Below, piece by piece: positions 9,788-19,135 of a stretch of 64,000 nucleotides of DNA. Each line of letters opens with the position of its first letter. Positions within the stretch are counted from its first letter, which is position 1. The notes beneath the pieces were generated by a model. The model was given only the letters and a program-made list of their open reading frames with translations. It was not told the origin of the DNA and searched no databases. The stretch is from Symsagittifera roscoffensis (Eukaryota > Xenacoelomorpha > Acoela > Convolutidae): NCBI RefSeq assembly GCF_963678635.1, contig NC_087066.1, forward strand, positions 518,201 through 582,200. Reading direction: 5' to 3'. The position numbers and the translations under genes were made by a program.

Positions 9788-10693
9788 TTGGGTGATCCCG
9801 TCGTAGAACAGACAGTGAGGAAACTGATTGAGACAGCTGGACGACTGGTCGCTAACAAAAATGCGCCAGGTTCCGGGGTGACTGCACCCTATGGAACGAT
9901 TGACGATACGGGCAGATTACAACTCTCCCAGAGCGTGATCAGAAAAGGGATAAGTAACGTGACACCACTCATGGGGAGCTCAAGAATCCCAGAGAGGAAA
10001 GTACGGAAGATACCAGCGAAGAAAGTGTCTCGCATAATAGACGTGCAAAAGAATAATCAATTGAAATATAATTTCACGGGAGTTCCGGAGACAGATCCGA
10101 GGGCCTGCTTCAATCGAGCTACTTGGAGCCCGGCTGTAAACCTGCAGCAACCACCGCTCGGGACCTCTCATCTGATATTGGGAGACAGCTTAGTCAGAGT
10201 GCTGTCGAATTTGAGGACCTCATGGGTCACCACGGTGATGGCCTTTGGAGGCGCGACGATAGCCCAATTATATCGGATGGTGGAACTGATGAATCCAGGG
10301 AGGATTCCCAATGTGATGATCTTAGTTGGGACGAATGACATCTCCAGAGGTTCAGATGAGCAGGAAGCACTATGGGAGTCAATGATGGTGTGTTTGTTTA
10401 CGACCCTCTGGCAGAAATTCAGTTGCGCCGTACTGACCGTTTGCACTGTGACAATGAACGCGAGAAGCCTGACAGCATCAGGAAGAAGGCAGAACGAGGG
10501 AGTCGTCAGGTGGAACAACATCTTGAGGAACCTAGCAAGTCGAAACGCCGGAAGAATGATCCTCATGGACATCGAACATGAGTTGAGAGCCATGGATCAG
10601 GCCAGACTGACCACGGACGGCATCCACTTCGACAGTATCGAAGGACAAGCTTGGTTGAATCGAGTCTTCCAAGAGCGGTTGGACGAGCTCTAA
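9788..10693 (+). CDS. SGNH/GDSL-type hydrolase-like domain carried by element A
   Basis: The 301-codon frame opens with about 110 residues without a known domain. A SGNH hydrolase pattern then follows: block I 'LILGDSLVRVL' with G132-D133-S134, block II 'AFGGATI' with G154, block III 'LVGTNDISRG' with G181-T-N183-D184, and block V 'TDGIHFDS' with D277 and H280. Ser134, Gly154, Asn183 and the Asp277/His280 pair are the expected catalytic and oxyanion residues, so the site looks complete. Such enzymes are esterases or lipases with many substrates. SGNH-type domains are known in ORF1 of CR1-like LINEs and in some viral haemagglutinin-esterases. The opening codon at 9788 is non-ATG, and the frame is also open a little upstream. 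The end at 10693 abuts the next frame, so this is probably the start of a larger polyprotein. Confidence 0.85.
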   Translation: MGDPVVEQTVRKLIETAGRLVANKNAPGSGVTAPYGTIDDTGRLQLSQSVIRKGISNVTPLMGSSRIPERKVRKIPAKKVSRIIDVQKNNQLKYNFTGVPETDPRACFNRATWSPAVNLQQPPLGTSHLILGDSLVRVLSNLRTSWVTTVMAFGGATIAQLYRMVELMNPGRIPNVMILVGTNDISRGSDEQEALWESMMVCLFTTLWQKFSCAVLTVCTVTMNARSLTASGRRQNEGVVRWNNILRNLASRNAGRMILMDIEHELRAMDQARLTTDGIHFDSIEGQAWLNRVFQERLDEL

Positions 10694-10703
10694 GCAGAAC
10701 TCT

Positions 10704-11987
10704 TTGACACAGGAAGAAGGAACAGTGAGTGATGCGGTGATTACCACCTTTGTGCCTCCTAGCTTGGAAATACGCTTGGGTACGGTCCCGGCCGTCACGA
10801 ACTACAGGCAACAAAGCTCCAGCGAACCAGGTCAAAGGACAGACGTACAGGATCGATTGGGAGAAGCGCCGATGAGGAGGACCATTCATCCTAGGAGAAG
10901 AATAGGACCTGTCAACCCAATCGAAGAGACAGCAGGCACATCTAGATCGGACACTAGATCGGAGACGACAAGTACCAGTCGAGAGGAGAGACGACCGAGC
11001 AGAGGCTCATTGATGTGGTCAAGACCCATACCGTCTCCCTGGCATATATACAAAGACGAACTAATGAAGCTGGATCTCCAGAGAGTAAGCTTCATCGAAG
11101 ATGCAAGGAGGATGCTGAATGGAGCGATGCTATCCGTCAGCAGATTGTACTCGATAACCGGCGTAGACTGGTTGATAGCCGCTAGCATAAATTTCAGCTC
11201 CACGACGGCCTTGAGATTTGCTGACTTGGAGGGACTGTCCTCTAACAACTCGATGAGGAAGGCCAAGATTATGGTAGTAGCGAATTCAGAGTTCGTGTAC
11301 ACCTCCAAGTCTTTGTTTTGGCCGGACGTCATAATGTTGGCAGCGGTCGACCTGGACCTACTGCAATCAGTATCTTTGGCTATAGGGGTACAAAGGCAGA
11401 CGGACATGAACCCAATTACGATTGTGCTTGCTGGCATCAATGACCATCTACACAGTAGAGGTTTTCTGAGCAGACTCAGAGATCCTACAACAGCAGAAAA
11501 CGCAGTATGGCCAGCGATAAAAGACATCCTTGAGTCGATGGGTGAAGTGTTGGATGCGACGAAGGAGGGGTCATTCAATATAGTGGCACTGAGAGTAGTA
11601 TTCGCGTTGTCTCCGGGATAGGCACATCTCCCGGATGGACTGAAATTCGTGTATGCAATTGTGGCCTTACTCTCGGAAGGAAAATATGATGTGATCATAT
11701 CAGCCCCGAATCGCATGATAGAAATGGAGAACCTGAGGCCACTTAAGGCTGAACTGCCTGCAGTATGGTCAGATATCTCAAACGCGATGAGAGGATTGAA
11801 GGACCACGCGCTACACATGTTAGTGTTGGACGAAGTGCTGGGATTGGAACTGTCCAATTTCAGTCGACAATTCAAACTGAAACCGGGAATAGACGACGAC
11901 CATCGAGTGATCACGGTAATGTCCAACGACTTATGGTTCCGAGCAATGGAAGTGGCAGGTGAGATACAAGAAGAAAAAATTCACTAG
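10704..11987 (+). pseudogene. Element A polyprotein part 2, possibly a second degenerate SGNH-like fold
   Basis: The frame is open across 10704-11987 except for a TAG at 11619-11621. It is also open upstream to about 10680, so it likely continued from the SGNH frame through an indel. The N-terminal 110 residues are R/S/T-rich and disordered. The rest contains 'VDWLIAASINFSS', a strand-turn 'ITIVLAGINDHLHSRG' that resembles SGNH block III (GxND), and 'KFVYAIVALLSEGKYDVIISA'. I do not see a clear GDS block or DxxH, so this may be a catalytically dead relative or an unrelated alpha/beta fold. After the last codon the +2 frame is open, and the following ORF probably belongs to the same chain. Confidence 0.5.
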
Positions 11988-12010
11988 AGACGAGAGCTCA
12001 TCTGGAGGCG

Positions 12011-12958
12011 ATGGTTCTGAGAACCAAGCCGGAAGCCAACCAGTGGCTACAACTGAACCCTAGAGTGGCGGCATTGGGTGCAGAAGCTTTTGAGCAAGGC
12101 CCCGTGATGATTGCAAAGATACATGCCTACTTGTTGAAGGAGGTGAACCTGGCGGAAAATTCCGGAGAAAAGACCGCTGAGTTTAAAAACAGAATGTGTC
12201 AGATTACTCTGGAAACCTTCTGGACCCAGGAAGTGAAAGGACAGGAGGGCTTTGAAAGGACAGACAGCATGCTAGAAGGGTTGGGAGCCGGATGGACCGC
12301 GTCCTTCTTGGCAAAATTTTACCCGAAAGTCTCGCACTATTTGATAAAGGAATTCCTCCAAGCAGTTGTGAGAGTATCGATAGTGGAACTAATAGCCTTG
12401 TTCGTGACATTCGGAGCGGAGATTTTCGTGAAAGGACCGGCGATGCTGCTCACCGATGGAATCCAGAACCTGCGACTAGACGGACTTCTGACATTGATTG
12501 CAATTACCCACGGAAACTTGGGAGGACTAATAAAACTGGCACGTTGTCAAGAGCAGATGAAAGAGAGAGTGAGGAACTTGGATATGAAGAAATCCACGGA
12601 CTCGTGGAACAAGATAAGAGACCTGAGACACACTCTTATCCAATATCTCTTACAACAAAATCGCTTTGGAACGGGAGAAGACGCGACGATTGAAAGAGAG
12701 GAGGATGTTAGACGACATGTTGGAGGCATGCCGCTGTTAACTGATCTGAGTTTGGCTATGAGAACTGATCCCTTGGCGCTGATCAGGGGAGTCACGGAGT
12801 TCGTGACAGTGATCTATGGACCAGCAGTCACGTTTGCGTTCCCTGACGTTAAAGTGGAAGCATATAGGAGGTCGGTGCTGCACCTGAACCTCATATCGGC
12901 AGTGGACAGTAGTAGGCGAAGTAAGCAACGCCGCTACTCCCAAGCCTGGAAGATTTGA
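12011..12958 (+). CDS. Element A polyprotein part 3 (unknown, mostly helical)
   Basis: This 315-codon ORF starts at ATG 12011, but its frame is open further left, which favours an indel from the previous frame over a real start. It is rich in helical, amphipathic segments with conserved-looking hydrophobic stretches ('VSIVELIALFVTFGAEIFV', 'LLTLIAITHGNLGGLI'). No signal peptide or recognised domain is seen. The final 30 codons (from about 12900) look shifted. In the next frame a sensible continuation runs into the ORF at 12990. Confidence 0.5.
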   Translation: MVLRTKPEANQWLQLNPRVAALGAEAFEQGPVMIAKIHAYLLKEVNLAENSGEKTAEFKNRMCQITLETFWTQEVKGQEGFERTDSMLEGLGAGWTASFLAKFYPKVSHYLIKEFLQAVVRVSIVELIALFVTFGAEIFVKGPAMLLTDGIQNLRLDGLLTLIAITHGNLGGLIKLARCQEQMKERVRNLDMKKSTDSWNKIRDLRHTLIQYLLQQNRFGTGEDATIEREEDVRRHVGGMPLLTDLSLAMRTDPLALIRGVTEFVTVIYGPAVTFAFPDVKVEAYRRSVLHLNLISAVDSSRRSKQRRYSQAWKI

Positions 12959-12989
12959 TGAGGAATGGAAGGGATTAGGCTTAGCTCCG

Positions 12990-14042
12990 ATGAGAATGAG
13001 AGGCAGGACCGAATTGCCTGAAGCCTCATTAATCCTGACTAGCGTAAAACAGGAGATGAAAGTGGGAGGAGTACTGCAGACGAAAACCTTCCTAGCACCC
13101 TTCGGCTGCGAAGAAATCAAAGTGGTCCCTGGAGAAGAGGAAGATATATCGGCCGGTACACTGCTCATACCGAGATTCCAGGAAGAAGCCGACAATGACG
13201 AACAAGGACCATCGAGCCCGAACAAAGATAAGTCGGAAGGAAATGACGAACAAGGTGGAAGCCGTCGAACTGAAGAACCCATGCAACAAGATCAAGCTGT
13301 TGGGGAAGACGACAGGGCATCTACAGGAGGAACATCCAGCCTGGATTTCAATATCTTCAGTGATCTTGAGAACAATGCAGATACGTTGGAAACGACTGAG
13401 CCAGCGGATGAAGGCATCTCGACACTGGAGCCTCCGTCAGCCTTTATGGAAATGAAATGGAATTTGCCGGAGAGCAGCTCTCCTGGCAATTCAAGAAATA
13501 ACGACCAGAGAATCCTCATGGAATCACCTCGGAGGAGAAGAATAGAGGCCTCAGCCAGAGTACCTTTTTTGGGAACGCTGCCCGAAGAAGAATGGGAAAT
13601 ACATCACCGCGACCACGAGAGTAGGACGGGATGCAAACTGGACAGAGTGGCGTTTATGGAAGAAGTCTGGACCGTGGTTCAAAGCTATGGGACCCAGTCT
13701 ATTCTGAAAACGGGTCTCAACCAACCCTTGATGAGAGAAGTACTTGACAAGCTTGATGAGTGTGAAGGGAGACTGAGTGAGTTGTTGATCGACTCAGCCA
13801 CTGATGAGAGTGAAGCGAATTCTCCCATCAAGATGACACCGCAGGACGATGAAGGAGAGGTGGTGAATCTGTCAAGAACCAGGAGAGGGACAATGCGATC
13901 AAAATTGGTGATTGATAAAATCACTGCGATGAAAAGGAAGTTAGGCAGCAGAGTGATGCCTAGGAGAATTGGAAAGACGAAAGTGGATTCAGAAATATCG
14001 ATGAAAGCTGGTAACTCAGCGAAAAGGAAACGAGTTGGTTGA
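12990..14042 (+). CDS. Element A polyprotein part 4 (acidic, disordered, basic C-terminus)
   Basis: The 350-codon frame is open left of 12990 to about 12910, so the ATG is probably internal. The first half is rich in E, D, S, Q and P, so probably disordered. The second half has several basic clusters ('ESPRRRRIEAS', 'MKRKLGSRVMPRRI', 'SAKRKRVG') that could bind RNA or act as nuclear signals. No domain is recognised. It overlaps the next frame by 8 nt in a different phase, which fits an indel and not a true junction. Confidence 0.5.
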   Translation: MRMRGRTELPEASLILTSVKQEMKVGGVLQTKTFLAPFGCEEIKVVPGEEEDISAGTLLIPRFQEEADNDEQGPSSPNKDKSEGNDEQGGSRRTEEPMQQDQAVGEDDRASTGGTSSLDFNIFSDLENNADTLETTEPADEGISTLEPPSAFMEMKWNLPESSSPGNSRNNDQRILMESPRRRRIEASARVPFLGTLPEEEWEIHHRDHESRTGCKLDRVAFMEEVWTVVQSYGTQSILKTGLNQPLMREVLDKLDECEGRLSELLIDSATDESEANSPIKMTPQDDEGEVVNLSRTRRGTMRSKLVIDKITAMKRKLGSRVMPRRIGKTKVDSEISMKAGNSAKRKRVG

Positions 14043-15459
14043 GGAGGTCATGGATTTGAGGCAAGGTGATTATCAAATGTCCGGCACAGATAGAATGTTA
14101 ACTGATATAGCGATGGTGCCACCCATCCTCATGGCGGGGATAAAGTCAACCGGTTATAAATCCAAAAGGAGTGACCGCACTCTGACTGGAGCAACCTTAG
14201 AAATGGAAATACTCAGCCAATGTGGAGAGAGCAAAATGAGAGACTTCAAGCCATCTCCCATGAATCATGGAAAGGGAAGTGTCGCAGGACAACTAACACC
14301 AGTGGAATACAACCGACTAACAGTGTCGGAGACAGTGTCGATAGATGAACCCACCGGTGGATACATGGAGATGTTGGAATACCGAAACTCGGCTAGAGGG
14401 TATGTAATGGCCCTGGAAGACGAAAAAGCCATGGAGGGTTATCTGGAAACGATGTTGCAAGGCACCACCCTCAAGCAGAAGGCGTACGGGACTTTGGCGT
14501 CGTCTGACGTACAGGCGGAAACGATCGAGCAGTTAGTGAGCCTTCCATGGAAAGCAGTAGTATTGAGGTACTTCGAAGAAGAAATGAGGACTATGCCAAG
14601 AATACATGCTCTCGTGGCAGTACCTTACGTAAGAACAGAGTTACAACTCAGGTTCGCCTGGTGCATGATGGGACTGACTCGCGAAGAGTATGATTCAGAA
14701 GAAAGGAAGAGATCAAAAGAAGAAAAGGTTTTCCTTATGACGAGTCTGAGGGATCTGATAGTCCAGGAGGGAGCAGCAGTAGCGTGTGCGAAGCGGAGAG
14801 ATACTCTCTGTTTCATTCGATTCCTGATAGAGCAGACTTCATTACCTGCATTAAACACTTGTGTTAAAATGTTGAGGGAAGGCGATGAGCGAACGAAAGC
14901 CTTATTTTTGCTAGCACTGCTGGAAATGCAGCAAAGTAAACCGATGAGGGTGAACATGAAAAAACCTGAGGAATTGGAACCCATGAAAAAGATAGACGAA
15001 ATCAGGAGATTCTCAAACAAGGAGCTGAGACTCACTAAAGAATCTATGGGAGCATTGCCAAAATCCAGTGAATACTGTGGACCTATCAAGAAGAAATCGT
15101 ATGGCTACGTATCCGGGATCATAGGGATCGCGTACAATCCTTTCCTGAGTGAAGACATACGCGATTGCTTCTTCGATTATGAGCAGGCGGTGTTGCTAAG
15201 ATTCTAGACGTCCAGAATTGTAACGATTAAGAGCGTTAACAATCCACAGGCCAAATTGGGACTGGTCTTGGAAGAAGAGGTGACTGCACCTTCAGTACCA
15301 AAATCCGACAAAAGAGTGGAGTTTGGGTTGGGATTCTCAGATGAATTACTGAGAACGAGCTTGATGTCAGTGTGGGAATTGATGAGGCCATCATGGTGTC
15401 CTAGTCCCAACGCTGCGCAAGACGCAAGACGTACAGAGGGAAATGAATGCAGACTGTAA
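14035..15459 (+). pseudogene. Element A polyprotein part 5 (unknown), internal TAG
   Basis: The frame starts at a non-ATG codon and is open to 15459 except for a TAG at 15205-15207. It encodes a mostly helical region with many conserved-looking charged and aromatic residues ('LPWKAVVLRYFEEEMRTM', 'LRFAWCMMGLTREEYDSE', 'TALFLLALLEMQ'-like segments). I do not recognise the fold. At about 15440 the sense passes to the next frame. It is probably a helical structural or replication-related domain of the same polyprotein, but the function is unknown. Confidence 0.5.
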
Positions 15460-16510
15460 CCTGCGTGACCTCAACATCATATATAATGTGATGATAACAG
15501 CCTCTAAGAGCAACGGAGAAGATAAAGTGAAGTTGCCTGGCTGGGGACCAGAAGACTGGGTCAAACATGGTAGCTGTTTGGCGGAAGTCTGTGGACTGGA
15601 GGATCACGTTTGTGGAGGTCTAGACTGTGTGAAGACCCTGGAGAAACAACACAAGCAATTGACGGTATTGTTTGGAAACGTAGTGATGAAAGCTAGAACA
15701 GAAACGGAACTGATAGCAGATTGCCATGGAGGAACCGATGTGAATCTAGTGACTGCACTAGGATTCTACAGTATGTTTGGTTCATTAGAGTCACTATTGA
15801 ATCTGGAACAGAAACATGAGATGGTCACAGCCATCAGCGTAGAAGTATTCCCAGGAGTTCTGCAGACTGAGCAGAAATACATAGGAAAATGGAGGGAAGC
15901 AATCGAGACGGAAATGAACATCAGACACAGCGAGACTTATTGTAGACCATCAGGAGAACGATATTTGGTGGGTTTAACGTTGGCTCCAATGTGCAAGAGC
16001 AGATATCCTGTACATTTTGTAGTTGTGGACGTGAAGAGTACAAGAACGATTGTGGATCAAGCCTTCTCAGTGCCGAAGTGTGTGAGACTGGCGAGAATGT
16101 ACGAGAAGTCTTACGAGTTGCTATGTAAGATGTTCTCAGCAGTTCCAGAGAGAACCAAGTAAGAATTGGAGTCAATATTAGGAAAGAATTTCATGGGATA
16201 TGTGAGCAGGAACTTCAGTGACTTCGAGAGACAGAAACAGAGAGGATCAACTGTCACAGATTACAATGCAGTAGATGAGAATGATGAAGTCCACCGAGTG
16301 ATGATGGAAGTGGAACCATTGCTGGAAGCTTCGGGAAAACGTAATTGGAGGAGCATCATGTTGACGCATGACGAGTTTCCTTGCCACTGCTTGCTGCAGA
16401 CTTGGTGGTATCCCAAGCGTAGTAATCTGATGTTGATCTGGGACTCTGGAGAGCTGCTCTCCATGGGTTTACCAGATTCATCAGTGAGAAACCAAGCAAC
16501 CAAGTTGTAA
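15443..16510 (+). pseudogene. Element A polyprotein C-terminal part, internal TAA (source of the triplicated fragment)
   Basis: One frame runs 15443-16510 with a TAA at 16160-16162. It has several cysteines ('CGLEDHVCGGLDC', 'CKSRYPVHF', 'PCHCLLQTWW'), a strand-rich core ('VHFVVVDVKSTRTIVDQAF') and a helical first third. No family is recognised. The stop at 16510 is followed by long noncoding sequence, so this is the natural end of the polyprotein. The part from 15603 onward is repeated at 21197 and 26560 with the same internal TAA, so that lesion predates the amplification. Confidence 0.6.
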
Positions 16511-18241
16511 TTGAAGACTGAAACATTTAGTTGAGTTTTGAAATTGTTGCATTTATAAATTTGCATTTTGATTTTAGCAGAAGTGGCTTTAGAGACACTT
16601 ATTATTTATTTAGAAAGGCTTAAGAGAAGAGTATATTTAAATATTCCAGCCTGCATGACTGTTTTTAATCAGCTAGGAGAACTGATCACTTTGTGGTAAC
16701 ATGGAAGGCTTGAGTAATCTCTCGAAGAGGGAGATTGTTTCATTGTTCTTTCTAACCACAGAGTTTCTTAGTTTTAATATTCAGGACAATAACAAGCAAG
16801 ATTTCCGAAGGGAAGAAGCATAGTAGGATAATTTTAGCTTGTTGGTTGGCAGGACTGTCCTGTAAGCTAACACCTTTTAAATCTAAGAGAAAAAGTTTTA
16901 ATCGGGACATTGACACTGGAAGTCAGAAATTATGTTTTATCTTAGGTTATATCCTCTATGTGCAGATTAATGAAAGAATTTGAAGGCTATAGTGATGTAG
17001 TATGATGCCATTTATATTCTGCAGTGAGTCGATGTGACGTGGATAAAAGTAATTTCGTGCATTTTGTCAATTCTGTTCGATGACACTGTATCCATTTTAC
17101 GAACACTGCGTGATTCAATGAGGACATTGACCGGACTGTCGGGGGAGTATGTGACATTCGCCCAGAATGTGAAAAATGCAATCCCTGCAGAATTCGAAAT
17201 TTTAGCAGCGAGCCTTCCGGATTGGTGATTATTAAGGATTAAGAACGTTATTGGAACGATTGGCCAAACGGTGAGGGCTAGAATATTCTGGTATTTTAAA
17301 ATTTTAAAAATTCGAATTATGGCGTCGTATTTCTGAGAAACCTCAGAAACAGCCATTTTGTCTAAAACGAGAAAGAAAAACAGAACAACATTAGTTACGC
17401 GGACGATAAGTACGAAAATTGTGAGAAAAAACAACAGCAGATTGCAGAAATAGCAGTGAACACTCCGAGTTGCAACTATTGTGTCGCTACAATAGTTATA
17501 AGGCCGTTGCAGACAACGGTGAAGGGTGGAGGACAGCCTTCCGGATTAAGAAGAAGTCAAGATTAGCGAGCTTGATTCAGTGGATTCAAGAATCCGGAAG
17601 GGTTTCGGGACTGAAACATTTAGCCTGTTATATAGACTTTTAGCTGCTTGTCATGTCCTGATTTGAATTTAATTAACATCTGGATTCATTTTGATAAGGA
17701 TGAGAAGCTAGGAGTTGGGGGAAAGGGTTGATCCATCTTCGACGGAGATGATGATTTTTATCTACTGAACAAAAACAATAGTAATATAATCAATAGTAGT
17801 AGCCCTGTTTTTAGGAGTGACCTCGTGGTCTGGGGATACTGAGACCCAGCCATGAGCTCACTATTTCTGCATGTAATCTAGTTAATTTGAGTGTTTTGAC
17901 CGAAGCCGAAAGCAGTAACGTTTTTGTCGACCCGATGTTAGAAAAGACCACCGAAAAGTACTGGCTTGGTAGAGACGGTGAAAAGCATGCAAAGCTCTGT
18001 TTAGACGTTAGCCAGTCGTCTTAAGACTTAGTTTTGTCTTCCGTCGATATGTATCTTCCGGGCGAATGTTACAGTGATTGAGCCCGATAGTCCGCGTGGG
18101 TACTAACCTCTCGCCCGAATCGTCAAGTTAACTACGGACAGGACGGTTGCGCCCAATCCGCCCTTGTCAGGACCGCAACCCCTGAAGTCACGCGGCCGAC
18201 CGTTAAGCTCGCTCCGGTTCTTCATTCTTCAGGGGGGAGGA
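16511..18241 (+). other. 3' noncoding region of element A, ending in a polypurine tract
   Basis: About 1.7 kb without a credible ORF. A small hairpin is visible near 16712-16733 (AATCTCTC ... GAGGGAGATT). The last 11 bases, 18231-18241, are all purines (AGGGGGGAGGA) and sit directly before the TG of the LTR, as a plus-strand primer should. Confidence 0.8.
18231..18241 (+). promoter_or_regulatory. Polypurine tract of element A
   Basis: Eleven purines, AGGGGGGAGGA, abut the LTR start TGTTGCAATG. Position and composition match the RNase H-resistant primer for plus-strand DNA. In the second amplified unit this tract is deleted. Confidence 0.85.
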
Positions 18242-18661
18242 TGTTGCAATGTAAAACAAGAGTAGATATGCATATAAAATAAGCACAGTTGGCCAAGCGG
18301 ACTAAGACAAAGTAACGTTACATCACAGTCGACGCAGGTTCGAGTACCCCACCTGTCCATGTACTAATATACTAAAAACGGGGGTTACATCCTATTTTAA
18401 CTGTTTTTTGGTTCTAATTCGGTTCAGCCTTGATTAAGACTGACCGCCAAAAAAGAGCAATTTGTCTCAAGGACATTACCGACCAGTTCTTGTGGCTAGC
18501 CTGCGCCAAATGATCTTACAAAACGTGTTGTACCAAAACAAGTTGATTTTGTGATCTTGATTATGCAAACCGTTTACATTGCTTATTTCTTGTTATGTGT
18601 GTTTACCGAAAAATACTCATAGTTATATTTGTTTATACAGTTTTTTCAGATTGAGCGCACA
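18242..18661 (+). repeat. LTR of element A (420 bp)
   Basis: It starts TGTTGCAATG after the polypurine tract and ends GAGCGCACA before a PBS-like sequence, so both LTR borders are defined by neighbours. It has a TATA box (TATAAAA, 18273-18279) near the start of U3, followed closely by a tRNA-like segment. No AATAAA was noticed. The PBS to its right shows that the LTR joins a 5' leader and is not simply a terminal LTR, so two elements in tandem once shared it. Confidence 0.8.
18283..18359 (+). other. tRNA-like segment (Pol III A/B box-like) inside the element A LTR
   Basis: This 77-nt stretch has an A-box-like sequence at 18290-18300 (TGGCCAAGCGG, as in Leu/Ser tRNAs) and a B-box-like GGTTCGAGTACC at 18337-18348, with tRNA-like spacing, and ends ACCTGTCCA. 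The cloverleaf stems pair poorly, so it is not a functional tRNA by eye. It may be a tRNA relic or SINE head captured by the LTR, or chance. A second copy is at about 23679-23755. Confidence 0.4.
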
Positions 18662-18664
18662 TTT

Positions 18665-18682
18665 TGGCGCCCCACAAGGGAC
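18665..18682 (+). promoter_or_regulatory. Primer binding site-like sequence after the element A LTR
   Basis: Three bases after the LTR end, the sequence TGGCGCCCCACAAGGGAC begins with the TGG that pairs with a tRNA CCA end. It resembles the TGGCGCC start of many gypsy and retroviral PBSs. The matching tRNA was not identified. A second copy starts at 24060. Confidence 0.75.
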
Positions 18683-19135
18683 CTTCTTCAAGTCACACCT
18701 CAATTGCCAGTCTCGAAGCAGTATTCGACGCAATCTTCGGGACCTTCTTCAAGTCACACCTCAATTGCCAGTCTCGAAGTAGTATTCGACGCAATATTCA
18801 GGACCTTCATCAAGTCACAGCTCAATCTGCGTTTGGTGGGCGTGCTGCTTGTCTCAAAAGCAGCTCGGCGCAATATCCAAAGCGGACTCAAAGCAGTATT
18901 CGGAACCTCACGAAAAAAGTATTTCGGACTAATAATCGGAAGAGATGGTCTCAGATTAGACGACCAGGGTGTGCGGTCGGAGTTTGGCTGTTCCAGAGTG
19001 CGCAGCGAGTGAGTACAGGCTGTTCCAGAGTAGGCAAGCAGTGGTTGCTGGCTGTTCCAGAGTGAGCAGGCAGTGAGTGCAGGCTGTTCCAGAGTGTGCA
19101 GACAGTGGGTGCAGGCTGTTCCAGAGTGTAGTGTA
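18683..19135 (+). repeat. 5' leader remnant with two tandem-repeat tracts
   Basis: After the PBS a unit of about 64 bp ('ACCTTCTTCAAGTCACACC...') is repeated two to three times (about 18680-18830). Then a unit of about 31 bp containing GGCTGTTCCAGAG is repeated about five times (about 18988-19135). Open frames here merely follow the repeats and are not convincing genes. This is the position of a retroelement leader or packaging region. In the second unit the 31-bp array has one copy fewer. Confidence 0.7.

Larger units (their letters stand above)
1..18661 (+). mobile_element. Element A: large degenerate Ty3/gypsy-like LTR retroelement, 5' end outside window
   Basis: The order gag, zinc knuckles, protease, RT, RNase H, integrase with GPF tail is the Ty3/gypsy order. 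The 3' end is set by an 11-base purine tract (18231-18241) and an LTR that starts TG at 18242 and ends CA at 18661, followed by a primer-binding-site-like sequence. The 5' LTR and gag start lie left of the window. Downstream of integrase the element carries about 8 kb of extra coding sequence, including macrodomain-like and SGNH-hydrolase-like regions, which is far beyond a standard gag-pol element. Reading frames are broken by at least six in-frame stops and about eight frame changes, so this copy is inactive. The length exceeds 18.6 kb. Confidence 0.85.

Noticed and set aside
10886-11926. 346-codon antisense ORF opposite the second downstream ORF of element A
   Set aside because: A mirror of the sense frame, which has biased third positions. 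The sense frame has sensible continuity with its neighbours.
18283-18359. Calling a functional tRNA gene here
   Set aside because: The acceptor and T stems do not pair well and no plausible anticodon loop could be placed, so it is listed only as tRNA-like.
18629-19065. Open frames of about 127 and 133 codons after the element A LTR, repeated in unit 2
   Set aside because: They lie over tandem repeats in several frames at once and cross the LTR end and PBS. They are better explained as by-products of the repeats.
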